A stretch of DNA of 64,000 bases from Sulfitobacter indolifex (GCF_022788655.1 NZ_CP084955.1:62001-126000); one strand, 5' to 3'; shown: positions 8,657 to 17,497, numbered from the stretch's first letter. The notes: generated from the letters alone by a model not told the origin. Made by a program: numbers and translations.

Positions 8657-8965
8657 TCACAGCACGATCAGAATGGCCCGGTCCCCCCACATTAACTGTC
8701 GGTGCTCGAGAATGCTGCGCAGACTGCCAGAGCCGCCGACGTCTTGATCCAGATCAACGCCCGGCAAAACCGTGACCTTCGCATAGACCCTGCCTCTCAA
8801 CTGAGAGATATGCGGGGTCACCACGCGGACAGGCGCGTCCGGCGCGAGCGTTCCACGGATACGCTCTGCTTGTTTCTCACTAAGACAAATGATCAGTTCC
8901 GGGAGATACCGAAGCTCGCGCTCAGGTTTTGCCCAACCACAATAGAACTTACCAAGCCGGATCAT
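8657..8965 (-). CDS. unrecognised 102-residue protein
   Basis: The chosen start MIRLGKFYCGWAKPERELRYLPELIICLSE begins a compact alpha/beta-looking protein; the frame is open for 44 codons further upstream but that part has poor composition. Several hydrophobic strands (LIICLS, VRVVTPHI, YAKVTVLP, RAILIVL) suggest a folded domain. No family was recognised. It is separated from the TetR operon by a few hundred bases and precedes it on the same strand. Confidence 0.45.
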   Translation of the reverse strand: MIRLGKFYCGWAKPERELRYLPELIICLSEKQAERIRGTLAPDAPVRVVTPHISQLRGRVYAKVTVLPGVDLDQDVGGSGSLRSILEHRQLMWGDRAILIVL

Positions 8966-9050
8966 GACGACTGCCTTTTGGGGGGGTATGCCGGATGAGA
9001 CCCGCCTCTCGCGTTCCTGAACGCGCTGTGGCCGGTCCGCGCATCCAAGC

Positions 9051-9134
9051 TTATAGGGCGGCGAATAGGAGCACTGCGGCAATTGAGCTATACCCAATCA
9101 TGAGGATGAAATCATTTTTCCAGTAACGTGTCAT
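9051..9134 (-). CDS. tiny membrane protein (27 aa)
   Basis: The ORF begins ATG 9134 and encodes MTRYWKNDFILMIGY followed by a helix ending AAVLLFAAL, a single predicted transmembrane segment. A GGAG sequence lies about 6 bases upstream of the start, which makes translation credible. It sits 85 bases ahead of the 102-residue gene on the same strand. Such short ORFs are easily missed and also easily overcalled. Confidence 0.4.
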   Translation of the reverse strand: MTRYWKNDFILMIGYSSIAAVLLFAAL

Positions 9135-9276
9135 TTTTTAGCTCCAATGGCGAGTTTCTAGCTCATTGTTTACCCCAATTGCGGCGTAAATTGGCGGTAA
9201 GGAGGGCAATAAAGTGCCCCGGCACAATACCCTTCTCCATTCCTCATCCAAAGACTGTCCGAAAACTTGAGGCCCT

Positions 9277-9888
9277 CTAAGCCCTCTTTTGCTCGAGCGC
9301 CGCCAGCTGCGCCATCTCTTTGAAGAAAGCCGTCAGATCGATCCCCTTTTCCCCCAGTTGCTTAAGTGCATTCTGGATGACATTGTAGGCTTGGCGGTCC
9401 GATGAGAAGATCACGAAGGGCTCTTCTGGCGACAGCAAGCGCGTTAGCTTGTCCGACATAGAAAAGTCGGCCCCTGCATAGAGGCAAGTGAACACAAAGC
9501 GCACCCCCGGCATGTCCAACAATGCAAGCACGGGTGCCAGACCTTTAGGATCATTCGCCACTGCTGGATAGCGAGACCAAGCAGGCCGCGGATCGGACCA
9601 TCCGACATCGCCCAGTTCATTGACATGAGCCGCGTAGGACTTGAGGTAGCCCAACAGAGCATCCCCCGCCTTCGCCAATTGAGCCGTCTTTTTTGCTGGA
9701 GTGTCTTTGCGATAATACACAACCGCCGCCCGGCCAAATTCCATCATATAGCCACCGAGGTCAAAACGTGCTCCCGCCATCCCCTGATGCTGGCCTGCCA
9801 GCGCCTTTTGCGCGGGCCTCTCTGGGGGCATGTAGACCGAAGGGTCTGCATTGATGGTCTGAGCAATCTTGATCGGTGTGCTGCGCAT
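9277..9888 (-). CDS. unrecognised 203-residue plasmid-type protein
   Basis: The start at 9888 (MRSTPIKIAQTI) follows GAGGACAGTTT, a good ribosome site; a longer frame begins six codons earlier. The protein is soluble, with alternating hydrophobic strands and helices and a motif-like stretch FVFTCLYAGADFSMSDKLTRLLSPEEPFVIFSSD. No family was recognised. A perfect DnaA box lies about 70 bases upstream and an AT-rich repeat region lies beyond that, which places this gene next to what could be a replication control region. Confidence 0.6.
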   Translation of the reverse strand: MRSTPIKIAQTINADPSVYMPPERPAQKALAGQHQGMAGARFDLGGYMMEFGRAAVVYYRKDTPAKKTAQLAKAGDALLGYLKSYAAHVNELGDVGWSDPRPAWSRYPAVANDPKGLAPVLALLDMPGVRFVFTCLYAGADFSMSDKLTRLLSPEEPFVIFSSDRQAYNVIQNALKQLGEKGIDLTAFFKEMAQLAALEQKRA

Positions 9889-9958
9889 AAACTGTCCTCT
9901 TTTCAAAGGAAACTAGGGCAAGCTTATGGGCCTGCATAGCCAACAGCCCCGCACTTTA

Positions 9959-9967
9959 TGTGGATAA
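9959..9967 (-). promoter_or_regulatory. perfect DnaA box
   Basis: TTATCCACA is present on the minus strand, 70 bases upstream of the gene at 9277-9888 and at the edge of the AT-rich repeat region. Confidence 0.55.
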
Positions 9968-10068
9968 CCTAAGAATGCCCGCTATGGATCGCCGGATCGG
10001 AAACCCAAGGGCCGACGAGACGCGCCAAACGGGCACCGCGGGGAACTCACACAGGGCGCAACGCCCCG

Positions 10069-10370
10069 CTGTAACAGAACAACCCATTGTAAATAAACGG
10101 TTTATTCAGGTCGAAAAACGCCAGAATGGGCGTTTTACACCCTCTGTTACAAACATATTTAATGATTCCAATAACTTAGACTTTGTAACGCATTACGCCC
10201 ACATATGTCTTAATATTAGCGCACAATGATCAATAGACCTGTCTGTCTCGCATATACACTTTTTCTATATTTCTGTAACAAACATATATATATCTATAAA
10301 TAGCATAGATTTCAGACACTTACATGTGTTACTTAAAGTGTTACGGAGCCGTAACAGCGTTACACCGTTG
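10069..10370. repeat. AT-rich region with repeated GTAACA motifs
   Basis: This stretch is far richer in A+T than its surroundings. It carries two near-identical direct repeats, CTGTTACAAACATAT at 10144-10158 and CTGTAACAAACATAT at 10273-10287. It also has the palindrome GTTACGG-AG-CCGTAAC at 10340-10355 and single GTAACA/TGTTAC sites at 10070, 10183, 10326 and 10353. No gene is visible. An origin, a partition site or a phage/satellite operator array are all possible. The region from 10371 to 10719 beyond it shows no supported gene. Confidence 0.55.
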
Positions 10371-10719
10371 TTTTTAATGGGTATTTTTTCAAATGGCCCC
10401 CTTCAGAAGCCATATCTGCCCCTCCGCCGGTCGCAAATGGACATTTTGCTTCCAACACCTCCACCCTCGACGCCATGAACTCGGTGCGTCAGTTGAGGTC
10501 CCCGATGGATGTCAGGCCCCTCCCCTCCGAGCTTGGTTTCACCAGGCCGGACAGTCGGCGGGAGGGAAATCCTAAGGTTTCGGCATTACCACTGTCGAAT
10601 TCCGCAGACGTCCGCGACCACAAGATCAGAAATTTGGATAAGGGACCGCTCTAGCACTGGAACGCACGGAAAACAAAAGCGCGCAGTCAGGCCGTGCAGA
10701 GCATGACCCTAAAGCGCCG

Positions 10720-12360
10720 TTACTCCAGAAGGCCCTTGGAAGGCACCGCCCTTTCAGAAGAATTCAGGGCAGGGAAATCTACGATGAAGGTCGTCACCTC
10801 TCCTTCGGCAGTTTCAAATGTGATTTCGCCAAGATGCTGGTCAACGATCGCTTTCACAATGCTCATTGCCAGCCCATAGCCCTCATTGACCCGATAAGTG
10901 TCCCCGCGCGCAAAGGGTTTGAAAAGGGCCTTCTGAATATTGAGCGGCAATCCTGCGCCCTCGTCCTTTACATAGAAGCCCCGCCCCGTAGTGGTGAGAC
11001 CCAGCTCTACCGTCCCACCCTTTGCGGATGCTTTGATAGCGTTTGTCACAAGATCGGATATCAGCCGTTCCACCCTGCCTTCATGCAATCGCAAAACGTG
11101 GTTCGGTGCATCTGAAGGCTTCAATTTGAGACCTATGCCATGGTTCTCGGCATAGGAGGTAAGTGTCTCGATTGCTCGAGCGAGCAAAGGCGCAAGGGGG
11201 GCTACAGCGCGGCCTGACGGTTCCTCCGCACGGAGCTGTTCGACGTCGAGTATGTCAGCAACCATCTCGTCGATACGCTGCGCATTGCGCAGTGCAAACC
11301 GTAGCAGTTTGTTTTTTGCGTCGTCCAGCCCCGGCTTTTGTGCATCCAGTAGCTCCAATGCACCGCGGAGCGCCGTCAGGGGGGTTTTTATGTCGTGGCT
11401 TACCGTGGCGATCATCTGATCTTTGGCATACTCAAAAGCACGCTGTTCAGTGACATCTCGGGTGACTGCCAAAAAGCCAAGTGTCTCGCCCCTGTCAGTT
11501 TCCACTTTGGCGGTAGAAGCAAGACCATCAAATGTGGTTCCATCAGCCCGACGGCAAGAAATTTCAAACTCGCCTCGCTTGCTTGATGTCTGAGGGTTGA
11601 ATCTCTCCTTACCCGCGCGCTCATAGCCCTCAAGCGTCCCGTAAAGCACTGCTGTTTGCCGTCCCAGAATTTGGTGGGGCGCATAGCCAAAAAGCGCTTC
11701 CACAGCTGGGCTGACCATCGCGACACGGCGGTTGAGGCCAGTCAAAACGATTGCTTCAGGCACCGCATCAATCATCGCACTGAGCAACCCACGCTGTTCG
11801 CGCAGTTCCCGCCGCTCGGCATGCAGCTTCAACTCATTGCCCAACCAGCGCGCCAAAAAGGCGACGAACTCATACTCCTTGTTGCTGAAGGGTGCGTGCC
11901 GCGGCGCGCGGTCAGAAAAGTTCAACGTGCCGAAGAATTCATCTCCGCGCCGCAATGGGGCCCCTTATGTAGCTCTCTAAACCGAAGTTTTGATAGCAGG
12001 GACGGGAAGATATCTCTTGCCGCCCCGCATGATGGAATGCAGTCACGTCATCATTGTTAAGTGTGTGAAGACAGTAGGTATCATCTACACCAAAGGTGGC
12101 ACCGGGCACCGGGGCCCAGTCAGGGCCATGGAGAAAAAACACTCGTAGATCGAGCCCTCTATCCGACTAACAATTCCAAGTTTGAGGCCCAAGGCATCGG
12201 CACCTAAGGCGAGCAGTCGCGCAACCTTATCCTTAAAAGAAAGCTCTGGCTCTACTGCGAGCTTATAGAGTTCACGAAGCGGATCATCAAAATTTGCAGG
12301 AGCATTTGGGAAATGGATCATTCGGAGCTTTTCCTCTGCTTCTGTTATACTGCGAACCAC
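10720..12360 (-). pseudogene. GAF-PAS sensor histidine kinase with two compensating frameshifts
   Basis: The combined product would be about 545 residues: GAF domain, PAS domain, then the kinase core. The phosphoacceptor H-box is ATVSHDIKTPLTALRGAL, the N-box SDLVTNAIKASAKGG and the G-boxes VKDEGAGLP and GYGLAMSI. The GAF part is split: it starts at 12360 (or ATG 12321), leaves frame near 12143 after RIEGSIYE, continues as FFLHGPDWAPVPGATFG...DTYCLHTL, and returns to the first frame near 11965 before RRGDEFFGTLNF. A one-base loss and a one-base gain would account for this. As written, only the PAS-kinase part from 11955 is translatable. No adjacent response regulator is present, so its partner is unknown. 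Confidence 0.75.
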
Positions 12361-12868
12361 TTCAGTATTATCACCCCGCGTTCCAGCTTAGGTAAAGCAA
12401 GTCTTCTGAATGAGCGGCCTGATTGACGTAAGATCAAAAAGGCTGGCCATGATGTGGGTTACAAGATCGAGGCTTTAGCGGCACCCCTCCGATGCCCATG
12501 CCGTGGCGATCATTGAGACTCTGCATGCCCCTTACAGTCGTCGAGTGGAAATCATGCAGGCCGTGGCAATCGCAGGGGAACGCTGGACCCCTTCGGGCCC
12601 TTCGTTCAGGGGTTTGCACCTATTTCGCTGCGAGCCCCGCCTGGTGATCAGCTGGTAAAGTTGCACGCCCCAGAGCCCGTGATCCTGACGGAATTATCAC
12701 CTTACCTGCCCGTCCGCCGATGAGCTGACCCTGCCCGCCCAGACGGTTCGCGTTCCCCATATCCTTATTAAAGAATGACACGGGGGCGTGGCCCGCGCTT
12801 TGCGGGAACATTCACCCCTGTGAAAAATACTCGTTTACAAACAGACACTTGGATGAGCGCCGCCAAGG
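12361..12868. other. no supported gene
   Basis: Only short open frames occur (minus strand 12434-12619 and 12620-12811), with no ribosome site or recognisable motif. The sequence may contain decayed coding DNA but nothing could be identified. Confidence 0.4.
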
Positions 12869-12877
12869 TTATCCACA
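12869..12877 (+). promoter_or_regulatory. perfect DnaA box
   Basis: TTATCCACA lies 121 bases upstream of the gene at 12998 on the same strand. Confidence 0.55.
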
Positions 12878-12997
12878 TTAATTGAGGCCTCAAAATTTGC
12901 GCCATGCAGATCCGGCGCGCATCTTCGTTTCACCAAGGGCGCCCTACAGCGCTTTCACCCCAAACGCCAAATAGGCAAACAGAAAAGAAGAACGACA

Positions 12998-13834
12998 ATG
13001 AAGAAGCTCAAAATGCTCACCACCGGCGAGAATATCTCCAACATCAAAGCCGCAGCAAAAAAGCTGGCCGCACAGGGCCTCACAACAAAGGCTGAAGCCC
13101 TTGCCGAAGCTGCAGTGAAACATGGCGCGCCCACGTGGGCCGAGCTCAAATCCCGCGGCTGGTCGCTCGACGAGGACGGCGATATCGGCGCGGCTGCCGC
13201 CTGCAAGATGCCGGGGGACAACTTCAAAATCCAGGTCTACTCCCCCCTTATGGATCTCGACGAGGATATTGATCTCGATGAGACCTGGAGCGTGAACGTG
13301 AGTCTTTCGACGCGCTACACCCCCTACCTCTACGTCAGCTTCGTCACGGCCTATGACGGCAGCAACTTTGATCTGGACGAGGGCCAGAAGGAGGCCTTCG
13401 AAAAAGCCATTGAGACCGGGTCGAAGGCCGATGCCATCGTGGCCCAGGCCGCCCTGATCGAAGACGTGTTGGGGTGGTTTGACAAAGATTGGGTTGAGAT
13501 GACCACCGCAGATATCTGCAATCTGCGGCGCCTCGAGTTGGGCATCAAAGATGAGGACCTCTTTTGGCGCCGCCCTGATATTGGCGGCTATGGCAACGGT
13601 GAGCAGTGTCTCAAGGTCTATGACGCCGGTGACGGCACAATGCTGGTGTGCATCGAAGATTCCAATCTTTTTGAAGAGGACGAGGACCCTTACGGCTACA
13701 TCACCTACAAACAGTACGATGACGTTGAGCACACACCGGACAATTATGCGCGGATGGAAAAGGCCTTTCTGATCGCGGCGGACATCCAGGTCCCCTTTGC
13801 GGGCAGCCGCTCACATATGGATCAGCCCTGGTAA
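12998..13834 (+). CDS. unrecognised acidic protein (278 aa)
   Basis: The protein is strongly acidic and begins with a basic, helical N-terminus (MKKLKMLTTGENISNIKAAAKKLAAQGL) that could contact nucleic acid. The middle is predicted alpha/beta with several Asp/Glu clusters (LDEDIDLDETWSVNV, FEEDEDPYGYI). No family was recognised. The start is supported by AGAAGAA upstream. A perfect DnaA box precedes it and a strong hairpin follows it, so it is probably a single-gene transcript. Confidence 0.65.
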   Translation: MKKLKMLTTGENISNIKAAAKKLAAQGLTTKAEALAEAAVKHGAPTWAELKSRGWSLDEDGDIGAAAACKMPGDNFKIQVYSPLMDLDEDIDLDETWSVNVSLSTRYTPYLYVSFVTAYDGSNFDLDEGQKEAFEKAIETGSKADAIVAQAALIEDVLGWFDKDWVEMTTADICNLRRLELGIKDEDLFWRRPDIGGYGNGEQCLKVYDAGDGTMLVCIEDSNLFEEDEDPYGYITYKQYDDVEHTPDNYARMEKAFLIAADIQVPFAGSRSHMDQPW

Positions 13835-13868
13835 ATAAAGGCTTTCCACGTTCCTGCAGCGTCCTCTG

Positions 13869-13901
13869 CCCCCGCTCTTGCTTTTTCAGGCAGAGCGGGG
13901 G
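13869..13901 (+). terminator. terminator-like hairpin
   Basis: CCCCCGCTCT (13869-13878) pairs perfectly with AGAGCGGGGG (13892-13901) around a 13-base loop, 35 bases after the stop of the acidic protein. Only a short TTT follows, so termination strength is uncertain. Confidence 0.6.
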
Positions 13902-13948
13902 TTTGCCCCAGCCCCCCTGCATCGGTGCGGCGCGCACAGACCGTGACG

Positions 13949-13957
13949 TTATCCACA
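13949..13957 (+). promoter_or_regulatory. perfect DnaA box
   Basis: TTATCCACA lies 92 bases upstream of the gene at 14049, followed by the same ATAA context as the copy at 9.96 kb. Confidence 0.55.
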
Positions 13958-14048
13958 TAAGAAGCCCCCACCGAACCTATTCATCTCAAAACCAGCGCGT
14001 AGCTCCCCCCTAGACACCCCAATAAGGAGCAGGCGCAAATCGCCAAAC

Positions 14049-14354
14049 ATGCCTATGCCAGATCAGATCAAACACAAACGCCGCCGTTCAAAGGCTGAAC
14101 GCCAGGAGAGCGCCGCAACCTCCCGCACCTATGATGCGAACAAACGCGCACAGGGCTTGGTGCGCACCAGTCACTGGGTGGCCAAAGACGACCTTGCTGC
14201 CGTCAAATCCTTCATTGCCACCCGCGCGCAGCTGCGGCGCGACCGCCTGGCGCAGACACAGGCTTTTGCGCAGCTTGAAGCCTTGAAGCCCTTCAAAAAG
14301 CCCTCGCGCGGCTCAAAACACGACCCCCGCCAGACAAGCTTCAACTTCGACTAG
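14049..14354 (+). CDS. small basic protein, unrecognised (101 aa)
   Basis: The product is very basic, with an N-terminal cluster IKHKRRRSKAERQ and a helical middle (AAVKSFIATRAQLRRDRLAQTQAFAQLEAL), and ends TSFNFD. This composition suggests a nucleic-acid binding protein. Met3 is an alternative start. It is the fourth gene in the window with a DnaA box in its promoter region. Confidence 0.55.
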   Translation: MPMPDQIKHKRRRSKAERQESAATSRTYDANKRAQGLVRTSHWVAKDDLAAVKSFIATRAQLRRDRLAQTQAFAQLEALKPFKKPSRGSKHDPRQTSFNFD

Positions 14355-14440
14355 GAAAGCTTGGTACCTTCCCTGAGAGCCCGTCTTGCCGCCCGCACCC
14401 ATGTTATAATTTGCCCGAATTCCCGTAATAAGGGAACTGC

Positions 14441-14710
14441 ATGTCCCAGACCGAAGCGATCAACAGCAGCAACGAGAACCCGCGCACCCGTCTTGCTCGC
14501 AGGCTGCGCATCGGTCTCTCAGGGGGGCTATTGGCGCTCACAACCTTTCCCGCCGGAAATCACTTGGCCGCTTTAGACAAGGCCTCTCACATGAGGTCTT
14601 CGCGCGCTCCTGCTACAACGCCTATTGCAAGCACGGATTTGAGCAGCACGACCCAACTGGCCAACCTCTTTTGCACGGATAAGGGCGTGTCCCCTCGATA
14701 CGCCCCCTAA
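14441..14710 (+). CDS. possible small protein (89 aa)
   Basis: A good -10 box (TATAAT) at 14405-14410 lies 30 bases upstream of the ATG. The N-terminal part (SSNENPRTRLARRLRIGLSGGLLALTTFPAG) contains a possible membrane or amphipathic segment, but the C-terminal half is low in structure. It may be a truncated gene. No family was recognised. Confidence 0.3.
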   Translation: MSQTEAINSSNENPRTRLARRLRIGLSGGLLALTTFPAGNHLAALDKASHMRSSRAPATTPIASTDLSSTTQLANLFCTDKGVSPRYAP

Positions 14711-15627
14711 TTGATCCCACCTATACCCGGGGTCCGTCCCGCCCGTGGCCCATCCCAGCACGGGGCATGACACCGCCAGCTCAGCACTGACATCAACGCT
14801 GATATCAACGCCACTGCAGAGATTGGCGAACTCAGCTAGACCAAGATGCCCGACAAAAGGGATGAGAAGCGCCCCACCCCCCCTGGGGTCTGGCCCAATC
14901 GTTGAAGGTATTCACGACGAGCCCAGAAGGCGGCATTCCGCGACGGCGACAGCGCAAGTGTACACCAACCCCCTCCAATCGACGGGGTTGGCGTACACTT
15001 AGCATATCTGAATGGCTCAGATGGAAGCTCAGTTTTAGGAGAAACCATGTCAGGTGCCGCAGCTCTGGATGCAAAGCACCACCAGTTTACGGGCAGGTCG
15101 ACGACCCAGACCCGATCTTTGCTGACAAAACAATGCGAGCGCGGATCGCCGGGAGTTGCATCGTCAAGCCAGGCCATGAACACCTGCACAAAGCCGTCTT
15201 CAGTGGCATTGGGTACGGAATTATTCTGCGCGTAGGGGTGCCTAACGATGCCGGGGCATTGAAAGTGCTTGTCAGTGAACGCGCCGGCTAGCTTTTACAG
15301 CACAGAGAACTTTGGAGCATCGATTGGCGCGTGAGCTGGCGGGCCATGACCTCCCCACGAAGCTCGGCGGCCCCTAGTTTGGGAGGCTCGCAAAATGTCG
15401 CCGGGCCTCCAAAAAATTACATGGTATTATGTAATCGCTCCGTGTGTCGTCCTGCCTGTCTCGGGTAAGCGTCGGCGACAAGGGCCTTCGCCCAAATAAT
15501 ACGAGCCGGTTAGAGGCTACGCCTCACCGCCCCAGAAGGGCGCGGCTCGTTTGATCTTCTCGAAACACCGCCTTAGCAGGCTCTGCTGATGTCCCCTCTC
15601 AGGTCAGTGCTGACATCAGCGCTCTCG
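14711..15627. other. poorly coding stretch with gene fragments
   Basis: A plus-strand frame ending at 15291 has a plausible last 60 residues (DDPDPIFADKTMRARIAG and IILRVGVPNDAGALKVLVSE) that look like the C-terminus of a folded protein, but no start is clear. ATG 15046 with AGGAG upstream opens a different frame. From 15300 to 15627 nothing was seen except a TCAGTGCTGACATCAGCGCT palindromic motif at 15604-15623. Confidence 0.35.
14956..15000. repeat. 17-bp inverted repeat
   Basis: AAGTGTACACCAACCCC (14956-14972) and the inverse of AAGTGTACGCCAACCCC (14984-15000) face each other across 11 bases with a single mismatch. The hairpin may be a terminator, a recombination site, or two transposon ends left facing each other. 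Confidence 0.6.
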
Positions 15628-15828
15628 TCAGCACCCACTCCTGAAACCGGGGAGTTGTCGATCCCGCCTGCCCGCGGCCCATTCTTCCAAGATACGCCGG
15701 ATTAGCTCCGGCCGCGTCGGCAGATCCTCCTCCGCCCGCCGCGCTTCATCTAACGCTTCTATCAGCGCTGTCGGCATGCGCACCATCACCGGCGCGGTAT
15801 CTACTTTAGGGCGCCCACGTGATTTCAT
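15628..15828 (-). CDS. ribbon-helix-helix DNA-binding protein (66 aa)
   Basis: The N-terminal strand TAPVMVRMPTALIEALDEARRAEE followed by RPELIRRILEEWAA is the ribbon-helix-helix pattern of CopG/Arc-type repressors and plasmid partition regulators. The start follows AGGTAATATT. It is divergent from the gene at 15938, and both promoters fit in the 109-base gap, so it may regulate both. The TCAG-type palindrome downstream at 15604 is a candidate binding site only by proximity. Confidence 0.7.
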   Translation of the reverse strand: MKSRGRPKVDTAPVMVRMPTALIEALDEARRAEEDLPTRPELIRRILEEWAAGRRDRQLPGFRSGC

Positions 15829-15839
15829 AATATTACCTA

Positions 15840-15868
15840 TTGACAGACTGATTACTTGGTATCATATA
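15840..15868 (+). promoter_or_regulatory. sigma70-type promoter for the 15938 gene
   Basis: A perfect -35 TTGACA (15840-15845) is followed after 16-18 bases by TCATAT/ATATAT, giving an acceptable -10. The site lies between the divergent RHH gene and the gene at 15938. Confidence 0.5.
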
Positions 15869-15937
15869 TAAACACATGGACGGCGGAGACGCAACTCCAC
15901 CGTCCATGCTAACCGCAATGATCGTAAGGAGATCACA

Positions 15938-16408
15938 ATGGCTGCTAAGACCTCTACCACCCCTACGCGCGCGGCTGAACCGCTCAATCGCTTGATCCGG
16001 CTCGATCGGCTGGAATTCCGCAAGCTCTTGGACCTTTATTTTGAAGCCCTGCGGGCGGATTGGGTGTATCATGAGACCCTGCAAAAGCTCGGCGGCAAAG
16101 CAGCGGCGGATCAAGGGCATGCCGCGGCTTCGGCTTGGTGCGCCTGCACAATGTCGCTTCGCCTCCTGCAGGACATGCGCACCGTCGACCCCGATCTCCG
16201 CGTGGCCGTCGAGGTTCTGCTCAAAACGTGCCCCGATCAGATGCCAAGCAGTGGGGGCCTCATGCGCTGCGCCACTGAAATGCTCGCGCTTGCAGACAAA
16301 CACAAGCGCAGCACTTCGGACTTGCTGCCGCTCTTGGACGATGCGTTTTGCCTGATTGAGTCTTATCACGGCACCCAAGCGCTGATGTCAGCGCAGCGGT
16401 TTGCTTGA
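15938..16408 (+). CDS. unrecognised helical protein (156 aa)
   Basis: The start is well supported by AAGGAGATCACA. The protein is all-helical in appearance (RLIRLDRLEFRKLLDLYFEALRADWVYHETLQKL) with two cysteines at AWCACTM. No family was recognised. It is likely a plasmid-borne accessory gene paired with the divergent RHH regulator. Its last codons contain another copy of the TCAGCGCTGA-like motif (CGCTGATGTCAGCGC). Confidence 0.6.
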   Translation: MAAKTSTTPTRAAEPLNRLIRLDRLEFRKLLDLYFEALRADWVYHETLQKLGGKAAADQGHAAASAWCACTMSLRLLQDMRTVDPDLRVAVEVLLKTCPDQMPSSGGLMRCATEMLALADKHKRSTSDLLPLLDDAFCLIESYHGTQALMSAQRFA

Positions 16409-16540
16409 TCCGAGGCAGGGTGGCCTGAGCGCTCTGATTCCTAGGCTTCAGGTCGCCCCCATCCCAATTTTACGCATCCTCGCACACCGGGCGCCGCGCT
16501 CTGTGCCAAAGGACCTGCACTTTCCCCAGGAGCTTTTCAC

Positions 16541-17497
16541 ATGCCTCTTAGCAAATTCACGTTTCCCTTTCCCATCGACGGTTCGTTCCAGCAGGTCTTC
16601 AAAGGTCCCCGCCCCGAACATTGGAAGCACGCCGCCACACAAAAAGGCTTTGAGCTCATCGGACGCGCCAAAGATCGCCTGCACGTCGTGCTGGGCTGCC
16701 ATTCTTGCGGAGTTGCCACCCTGAAACGTGTCAGCGTCGTCTTAGGTCACAATCCAGAATGCCCGCATTGTATCCAAGCGCGGCGTGCGGCGGCGGCACG
16801 GGCCATCGCAGCCGAGCTAATCGGGGCGGACCCTGAAGGCAATCGCCATTACGGCCTCTTCCGGTTTGGCTGCGGCCACACAGATCGGCGTCAATATCAC
16901 CGCGTCGAAGCCGCCGCGGCGGGCGGGCACCAAGCTAGCTGTTCTGAATGCATCGAAGAGCGCTATGCCGAGGAAGCGCAGTGCCAAGATTGGGAATTGG
17001 TCGGCCCCGCCCGGCGCAAGGGGCCGAACTATCGAAACTACCAACACACTTGCGGCCATTGCCAAGACGTGGCCGTCGTCAACATGCGCCACGGCGATCT
17101 GGATTGCGCCGGCTGTGGCGAAACTTGGGCGTCGAAACCCAGCGAGATCTATATCCTCGCATTCACGGTCCCTAACCTACCAGTGATCAAGCTCGGCTAC
17201 AGCAGCAACTCCACGTTCCGCATGCGCCAGGTTCAGTATGATCCGGACCAGACACGCGGCTCTCTCCTGCGCAAGATCGACGTTGAGACTGGGCACCGTG
17301 CGATCTGCGTTGAAAAAGCCTTGCACAGCCATATTCGCCGCAACCGCCCCGATCTAATCGTGCCGCCGGAGCTCTTCCGCGACCACATCCGCACCACCAG
17401 CGAGATCTACCATCGCCACGGCAAGCCATATATCGAAGCGCTCTTAGATGCCGTCCAGAGTGGTTGGGACCCGCGCGTTCAGAGCGCTGCAGCTTAA
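16541..17497 (+). CDS. zinc-ribbon protein with C-terminal GIY-YIG-like domain
   Basis: The C-terminal ~120 residues fit the GIY-YIG/T5orf172 type: EIYILAFTVPNLPVIKLGYSS gives the paired strands, then Arg in FRMRQVQYDP and Glu in EKALHSHI as catalytic candidates. The N-terminal two thirds carry repeated zinc-finger-like cysteine pairs: GCHSCG...CPHC, GCGH...CSEC, and HTCGHC...CAGCG. The chosen start follows CCAGGAGC. It is full length with no frameshift. The role is inferred to be a DNA-cutting or DNA-binding enzyme of a mobile element; relatives of this layout occur on plasmids and phages. Confidence 0.7.
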   Translation: MPLSKFTFPFPIDGSFQQVFKGPRPEHWKHAATQKGFELIGRAKDRLHVVLGCHSCGVATLKRVSVVLGHNPECPHCIQARRAAAARAIAAELIGADPEGNRHYGLFRFGCGHTDRRQYHRVEAAAAGGHQASCSECIEERYAEEAQCQDWELVGPARRKGPNYRNYQHTCGHCQDVAVVNMRHGDLDCAGCGETWASKPSEIYILAFTVPNLPVIKLGYSSNSTFRMRQVQYDPDQTRGSLLRKIDVETGHRAICVEKALHSHIRRNRPDLIVPPELFRDHIRTTSEIYHRHGKPYIEALLDAVQSGWDPRVQSAAA

